Positions 13,224-17,216 of a DNA stretch of 17,216 nt are shown here, piece after piece. The position numbers were made by a program, and so were the translations under genes. Origin of the DNA: an uncultured Collinsella sp. GTDB lineage: Bacteria; Actinomycetota; Coriobacteriia; Coriobacteriales; Coriobacteriaceae. Where the stretch lies: the NCBI GenBank assembly GCA_902495545.1, contig CABUXM010000042.1, positions 1 to 17,216 of the forward strand, in the 5' to 3' direction. A model generated the notes under the pieces. The model was not told the DNA's origin, made no database searches, and saw only the letters and a list, made by a program, of their open reading frames with translations. Each line of letters begins with the position of its first letter. Positions within the stretch are counted from its first letter, which is position 1.

Positions 13224-14696
13224 TTACTTGGCCTGCTTATCGAGCGTGGACTTCATGGCAATCAGGATTGCAGCGGCGACCACGGCGCCAATCACGATGT
13301 CCAGGCAGAACAGCGCGACGTTGTTGGTGGCAAGGGCGACGATAAAGCCACCGTGCGGGACGTAGCAGTCGATGCCCTGGAAGGCGGCAAGTGCCGCACC
13401 CACGGCAGAGCCGATGCAAATGCCGGGCAGGGTGTGACCGAGGTCCTTGACCGCGAAGGGGATAGCGCCCTCGGTAATACCGATGCAGCCCATGAACAGC
13501 GCGGAGATGCCCATCTGGCGGTCAGCGTCATCGAACTTGTTCTTGGCGATGAGCGCAGCGAGGCCACAGGCGATCGGGGGAACGGCGACGGCGACGCGGA
13601 ACATACCGTTAGGACCGTAGATACCGGAGGCCATGATGGCCATGGTGAAGGTCGAGGCGGTCTTGTTGATGGGGCCGCCCATATCGAAGGCGGTCATAAC
13701 GCCAATGACCAGACCCAGGACAACTGCGGAACCGCCCTGCAGGCTGCCGAGCACGCCGGTGAGCCAGTCCATCACAAAGCCAAGCGGCGTGGCCAGGATG
13801 TAGATATAGGCCATGCCCAGGACAAGCGAGGTCAGAATCGGGATGATCAGGATGGGCATGATGGTCTGGATGGTGTTGTTGACCTTCCAGGTCTTCATCC
13901 AGCGGACAAAGTAACCGCAGATAACCGCCATGATCATGGCGCCCAAGAAGCCGGTCGAAACGCTGTTGCCGTTAGGGGTAACGACTGCGTTGTTGACCAG
14001 GTAGCCCAGGACAAAACCGGGGGCGAGCGCGGGCTTGCCGGCCATCGAGTAGGAGATGTATGCCGCAAGCACCGGGATCATCATGGAGATGCCGGCCATG
14101 CCGATGGTGTTAAGACTCACCATCAGCGGGTTCGTAACCTCCATGCCGTTGGCGCCGGCGGTACCGGATGCCAGCGAGAAGGCGAGGAACACGCCGCCGA
14201 TAACGACGATGGGGATAAAATAGGAAACGCCGGTATTGAATGCATTGAGCAGCGTCTTACCAGGATCGGCAAAGATAGACTGCTTGGACGCCGGTGTCGG
14301 GGCCTGCGGGGCAGCGGAGACGGCCTTCTTCTCTGCCTTGGCCTCGGCCTTGGGCGCGTCAACGGCGCCACCCGTCGCCTTGATGATCTCAACGGCCTGG
14401 TCGATGATCTTTACCGGATCGGCGATTACATCCGAGGTGCCGACCTTCAGGAACTTGCCCTCGGCCATCTTCTGCTCAAAACGATCCTCGTTCTCGACGC
14501 CCACGTCGACGGACTCGAGCACCAGGTCGGCGGAATCCACGTCTTCCTGCGTCAGCTCGTTCTCGATACCCAGGCCACCCTGAGCCTCGACTTTGCACTC
14601 GATGCCACGAGCGGCGCATTCATCCTGAATCGCCTTCTGGGCCATATACGTGTGGGCGATACCCACGGTACAGGCGGCAACGCCTACGATCTTCAT
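13224..14696 (-). CDS. PTS EIIBC component, fructose family
   Basis: This inner-membrane permease phosphorylates its sugar during uptake. The protein is 490 residues; the start at 14696 (MKIVGVAACTVGIAHT) has GAGGGA upstream, and the longer frame to 14798 is leader. The EIIB domain is residues 1-105, with phosphorylated Cys9 in the fructose-type loop AACTVGIAHTYMA. An Ala/Lys/Pro-rich linker (112-140) joins it to EIIC (about 145-485), which has eight to ten membrane segments. EIIC signatures include FDMGGPINKTASTF (337-350) and GITEGAIPFAVKD (406-418). No EIIA is fused; the separate EIIA is the last gene of the operon. The fructose family also transports mannose-related sugars, tagatose and 2-O-glycosyl glycerates, so the substrate is open. 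The gene is first in the operon, under a promoter at 14797-14826. Confidence 0.93.
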   Translation of the reverse strand: MKIVGVAACTVGIAHTYMAQKAIQDECAARGIECKVEAQGGLGIENELTQEDVDSADLVLESVDVGVENEDRFEQKMAEGKFLKVGTSDVIADPVKIIDQAVEIIKATGGAVDAPKAEAKAEKKAVSAAPQAPTPASKQSIFADPGKTLLNAFNTGVSYFIPIVVIGGVFLAFSLASGTAGANGMEVTNPLMVSLNTIGMAGISMMIPVLAAYISYSMAGKPALAPGFVLGYLVNNAVVTPNGNSVSTGFLGAMIMAVICGYFVRWMKTWKVNNTIQTIMPILIIPILTSLVLGMAYIYILATPLGFVMDWLTGVLGSLQGGSAVVLGLVIGVMTAFDMGGPINKTASTFTMAIMASGIYGPNGMFRVAVAVPPIACGLAALIAKNKFDDADRQMGISALFMGCIGITEGAIPFAVKDLGHTLPGICIGSAVGAALAAFQGIDCYVPHGGFIVALATNNVALFCLDIVIGAVVAAAILIAMKSTLDKQAK

Positions 14697-15111
14697 TGCT
14701 TCCCTCTTTTCATAGAGTTGCGTGCGCAAGACACCGTTTGCGGAGGCCTCCGGAGCATCCCCTGCCGTTTGGACTTGCTGTCTTTTCGACAAGACCAATA
14801 TAGGTGCTCGTTTTTCTTAATGCCAGCTTATTTCGGTAAACGCGCAGGTCAGAGCGTTGGTTATGCGATTTAGTTATGCGTTTAACCAAAAATGAATCCT
14901 GCGATTTTACCCTCGATTTCAAAAGTCAAGAAGTATTTGATTTTCTCGGTAGACGGCAGATGCGCATGCCGGTCACAAATTTCAACCCCACCCGTATACC
15001 GCATTTGTTGCATACTCATATGAAAGGAAAAGGTCGCTCACCGAAGCGCATCCCACACCAAGACTCAAAGTCATCATGTTGGAAAATGCTCATCTGTCGG
15101 AAGGAGTCGCT
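14697..15111. promoter_or_regulatory. Divergent control region of the PTS operon and lacI (2): promoter and tandem candidate operators
   Basis: For EIIBC (minus strand), TATATT (14802-14797) and CTGGCA (14826-14821) are 18 bp apart, giving a ~94-nt leader that holds the 12-bp palindrome CGGAGGCCTCCG (14741-14752). Two tandem sites, GTTATGCGATTTAG (14860-14873) and GTTATGCGTTTAAC (14873-14886), are LacI-like with a central CG; the second contains, on the minus strand, the AAACGCAT core also present at 4967-4980. TTGGTTA and TAACCAA flank the pair. A related TGCGATTT lies near 14900. I see no convincing promoter for the plus-strand regulator. The 14890-15100 segment is AT-rich and holds no gene. 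Confidence 0.55.
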
Positions 15112-16122
15112 GTGGCAAAACAGCGCGTTACGATCGCAGACGTCGCTCGAGAGGCGGGAACCTCGACGGCAAGCGTCTCGTATTACCTCAACGACAAACG
15201 AGAAAAGCTTAGCGAGAAGACGCAGGCAAAGATTGCGCGCGTCATCAAGGAGCTGGGATACGTCCCCAACGCCCAGGCGCAAACACTCACCGGCAAACAG
15301 ACCCACGTCATCGCCATTATCATTTTGGATAACACCAACAAGTGGGCGGGCCTCGTCCTCAACGGCATGGAGCAGGTCATGCTCCCCGCGGGCTACCAGA
15401 CGGTCGTTTGCACGAGCAACTTTAACCCCGAAACCGAGCTCATGTATGTCGACAAAATGCTCTCGCTGGGCGTCGATGGCTTTATCATCCAGCCCACGGC
15501 AAATTTCAAGGCCGTCCATGACCGCATCAAGCGCGCCGGTAAGCCCGTCGTCTTTTTCGATGCGGCCATCTATAGCCCAGGTACCAGCTGGATCAAAACC
15601 AACCTTTACGACGGTGTGTACAACGCCACGCAGGCACTCCTCGACGCCGGTTACGAAGATTTCTTTTCCATTGCCGCCAACATGACCGAAATGCGCACCC
15701 GCATGGAGCGTTTTCAGGGGTATGCCGAGGCGCTGGCAGCGAACGGACAGCTCTACAAAGCGATTCCCATCGACCACAACAAGCCGTCGGTCGGTGAGCT
15801 TACCGAGTACTTTAAATACAAGTTCAACCCCGCCAAGCGAACCCTTATCTTCGTGCAAAATCAGTGGGCACTTCCCCGTGTCTACAAGGCTCTCCAGCCC
15901 ATGGCCCATCTACTTCCGCAGCAAATCGGTCTTTTGGGACTCAACTGCGAAGACTGGACCAACCTCACCACGCCGACCGTCTCCACGATCATCGAGCCCG
16001 TCGACCAGGAAGGCAGAGAGGCGGCCGAGATGCTCCTCGCGCTACTCGATGGCAGCAGCACGCCAGGTGAGCAGCGCATTCTCGAATGTAAACTCAATTG
16101 GCTCGGTTCCACCTCGATCTAG
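15112..16122 (+). CDS. LacI-family transcriptional regulator (2), likely controller of the PTS operon
   Basis: The protein is 336 residues. The start is a GTG at 15112: it is preceded by AAGGAG with five bases of spacing and gives MAKQRVTIADVAREAGTSTA, the expected N terminus; an upstream ATG at 15076 has no ribosome site. The helix-turn-helix occupies residues ~6-26 (VAREAGTSTASVSYYLND). VSYYLN replaces the common VS.ALN, and the hinge has AQAQTLTG in place of AR.L, which marks a distinct LacI subgroup. The effector domain (~60-335) carries IAIIILDNTNKWAG and GLLGLNCEDWTNLTTPTVSTI, the usual closing segment. It is divergent from the EIIBC operon with tandem operators between, so it probably represses it until the sugar phosphate appears. 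No clear terminator follows. Confidence 0.93.
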   Translation: MAKQRVTIADVAREAGTSTASVSYYLNDKREKLSEKTQAKIARVIKELGYVPNAQAQTLTGKQTHVIAIIILDNTNKWAGLVLNGMEQVMLPAGYQTVVCTSNFNPETELMYVDKMLSLGVDGFIIQPTANFKAVHDRIKRAGKPVVFFDAAIYSPGTSWIKTNLYDGVYNATQALLDAGYEDFFSIAANMTEMRTRMERFQGYAEALAANGQLYKAIPIDHNKPSVGELTEYFKYKFNPAKRTLIFVQNQWALPRVYKALQPMAHLLPQQIGLLGLNCEDWTNLTTPTVSTIIEPVDQEGREAAEMLLALLDGSSTPGEQRILECKLNWLGSTSI

Positions 16123-16251
16123 CCATACGTCAAATATGAGGCAATTGAATCCGTAGCGTTTGTCCCAAATCTTAAGTATTTGTTCGACAGAACGGCCCCT
16201 GCCGGCTCCTGCTAGACTGGTAGATTCCCAACCGTCCATCCAGGAGCCTCA

Positions 16252-17216
16252 ATGTCGCGCAAGTCCACCTACAAGCAAGTACTTTCCATCGGCACCGCCG
16301 TGGTGCTCGGGTTTGCGCTGTTTACGGGATCGCTCGACGGAGCGCCCAAGTTGCTGTCGCCGCAAAGCGATGAGCAGGCGGCGGCTCTGGCCGAAAAACA
16401 AAACGAAAGTCCCAGCCGCACCGACGACGAGGCAGACCTGGTCGCTCGGCTCGAATCGGGAACAGCGAGCTCCTCGGACTCTCAAAATAGCCAAGACGCT
16501 GGCGATGGCTCCGATTCCGCCGCGACCGACACCGATGACAACGTTTCCGCGGACAGTGCCGCCACCCCCATCGACGAGGTCGAAAACCCCGACCTCAACC
16601 ACGCCCGCGGTGTTTATCTCAGCAGCATTCCCGACTACGCCGGCAACCCCTACGTTGCCCTTCGCGCCGACAGCACGCACCCGCTCGGCACACCATCATT
16701 CACGCTCGATGAATACGAGCGCGCTACAGAAGAGGGCTGCTTTAAGAAGTTCTCCAAGCTCGACAGCCTGGGCCGCACCCGCAAAGCGCTCGCCTGCGTA
16801 GGCCCCGAGTCACTCGGTCAAGGCGAGCGCGGCGATATCTCGCGTATCCATCCCGCTGGATGGCGCCAGCAGCGCTATGACTTTATTCCGGGCCAGAGCC
16901 TCTACAACCGCTGCCACCTTATCGCCTGGTCGCTCTGTGGCGAAAACGCCAACCGCAAGAATCTCCTCACCGGCACGCGCTATCTCAACGAGACGGGCAT
17001 GCTACCGTTTGAAGAGCAGATTCTCGGCTACATCCGCGACACGGGCAACCATGTGCTCTACCGCGTCACGCCCATGTACAACGAAGAGGAACTTGTCTGC
17101 CGCGGTGTGCGCCTTGAGGCGCAATCGGTCGAGGACCACGGCAAGGCCCTCTGCTTCCACGTGTACTGCTACAACCTGCAGCCGCACGTGCAGATCGACT
17201 ACGCCACCGGCCGCAA
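16252..17216 (+). CDS. DNA/RNA non-specific endonuclease, secreted or membrane-anchored (3' end cut by window)
   Basis: This frame is open from the ATG at 16252 (GGAG five bases upstream) to the window edge, 321 codons. The N terminus (MSRKSTYKQV then LSIGTAVVLGFALFTGS) is a signal peptide or membrane anchor. Residues ~35-115 are a Ser/Asp/Glu/Ala-rich low-complexity spacer. The nuclease domain runs from ~118. YNRCHLIAWSLCGENAN holds catalytic His222, and NRKNLLTGTRYLNETGMLPFEE holds Asn237, the expected metal ligand. VEDHGKALCFHVYCYNLQPHV and IDYATG are close to the usual C-terminal end, so only a few residues should be missing. The NRCHLI form, in place of DRGH, is normal for the Gram-positive DNA-entry/extracellular nuclease group related to EndA. 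The role may be DNA scavenging, uptake or defence; sequence does not decide. Confidence 0.92.
   Translation, partial: MSRKSTYKQVLSIGTAVVLGFALFTGSLDGAPKLLSPQSDEQAAALAEKQNESPSRTDDEADLVARLESGTASSSDSQNSQDAGDGSDSAATDTDDNVSADSAATPIDEVENPDLNHARGVYLSSIPDYAGNPYVALRADSTHPLGTPSFTLDEYERATEEGCFKKFSKLDSLGRTRKALACVGPESLGQGERGDISRIHPAGWRQQRYDFIPGQSLYNRCHLIAWSLCGENANRKNLLTGTRYLNETGMLPFEEQILGYIRDTGNHVLYRVTPMYNEEELVCRGVRLEAQSVEDHGKALCFHVYCYNLQPHVQIDYATGR

Noticed and set aside
11739..14873. Plus-strand open frame of over 1000 codons antisense to the PTS operon
   Set aside because: Its content (His/Gly/Asp-rich, no domains) is typical of the antisense frame of high-GC genes, and it crosses several intercistronic hairpins. 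The minus-strand genes are well supported.
14710..14922. Small minus-strand frame upstream of EIIBC
   Set aside because: It spans the promoter and operator region, lacks a ribosome site and shows no family resemblance.
16188..16202. SOS/LexA box upstream of the nuclease (GTTC-GACA-GAAC)
   Set aside because: The half-sites are in the opposite order to the Gram-positive GAAC-n4-GTTC box.

Overview
The window is a stretch of GC-rich, gene-dense bacterial chromosome. Gene content, codon usage (strong G/C at third positions), clean AAGGAG-type ribosome binding sites and a familiar 44-bp dispersed hairpin repeat suggest a gut actinobacterium of the Coriobacteriia, most likely Collinsella or a close relative. 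The genus is an inference from gene content and style, not from a marker gene.

Layout. Positions 1-515 (minus) hold the N-terminal part of a regulator-like protein with a degenerate AAA+/sigma-54-activator P-loop. Two stacked hairpins follow (641-728). A YeiH-family (UPF0324) membrane transporter (782-1816, minus) is divergent from a GntR/FCD regulator (1980-2711, plus). glmS (2828-4675, minus) is divergent from a LacI-family regulator (4991-6103, plus). The 315 bp between them hold GntR-like half-sites, a repeat copy and a clear promoter. A HAD phosphatase/phosphoglucomutase-like gene (6217-6867, minus) is divergent from a larE-like sulfur transferase (7041-7919, plus), with a 17-bp palindrome in the shared promoter region. 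Positions 7920-8700 have no intact gene. They contain terminator hairpins, two copies of the 44-bp repeat, a remnant of a winged-helix gene and a striking AT-rich array of TTAGAGAGA motifs in nested inverted order.

The second half is dominated by one minus-strand operon, 14696 down to 8701: PTS fructose-type EIIBC, a GatZ/KbaZ-like protein, a transaldolase of the small TalC/FSA fold, transketolase N-half, transketolase C-half and a separate PTS EIIA. A divergent LacI-family regulator (15112-16122, plus) lies upstream with tandem candidate operators between. The likely logic is that the PTS brings in a ketose (or related hexose/hexitol) as its phosphate, the GatZ-like protein acts on the ketose phosphate, and the transaldolase/transketolase trio feeds it into pentose-phosphate interconversion. 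The substrate cannot be read from sequence. The operon carries strong intercistronic RNA structures, including an interleaved pair of perfect stems (possible pseudoknot) after EIIBC and a terminator-like hairpin before the transaldolase gene.

The window ends inside a secreted or membrane-anchored DNA/RNA non-specific endonuclease (16252 onward, plus), cut very close to its C terminus. There is no rRNA, tRNA, CRISPR array, transposase or phage gene in the window.
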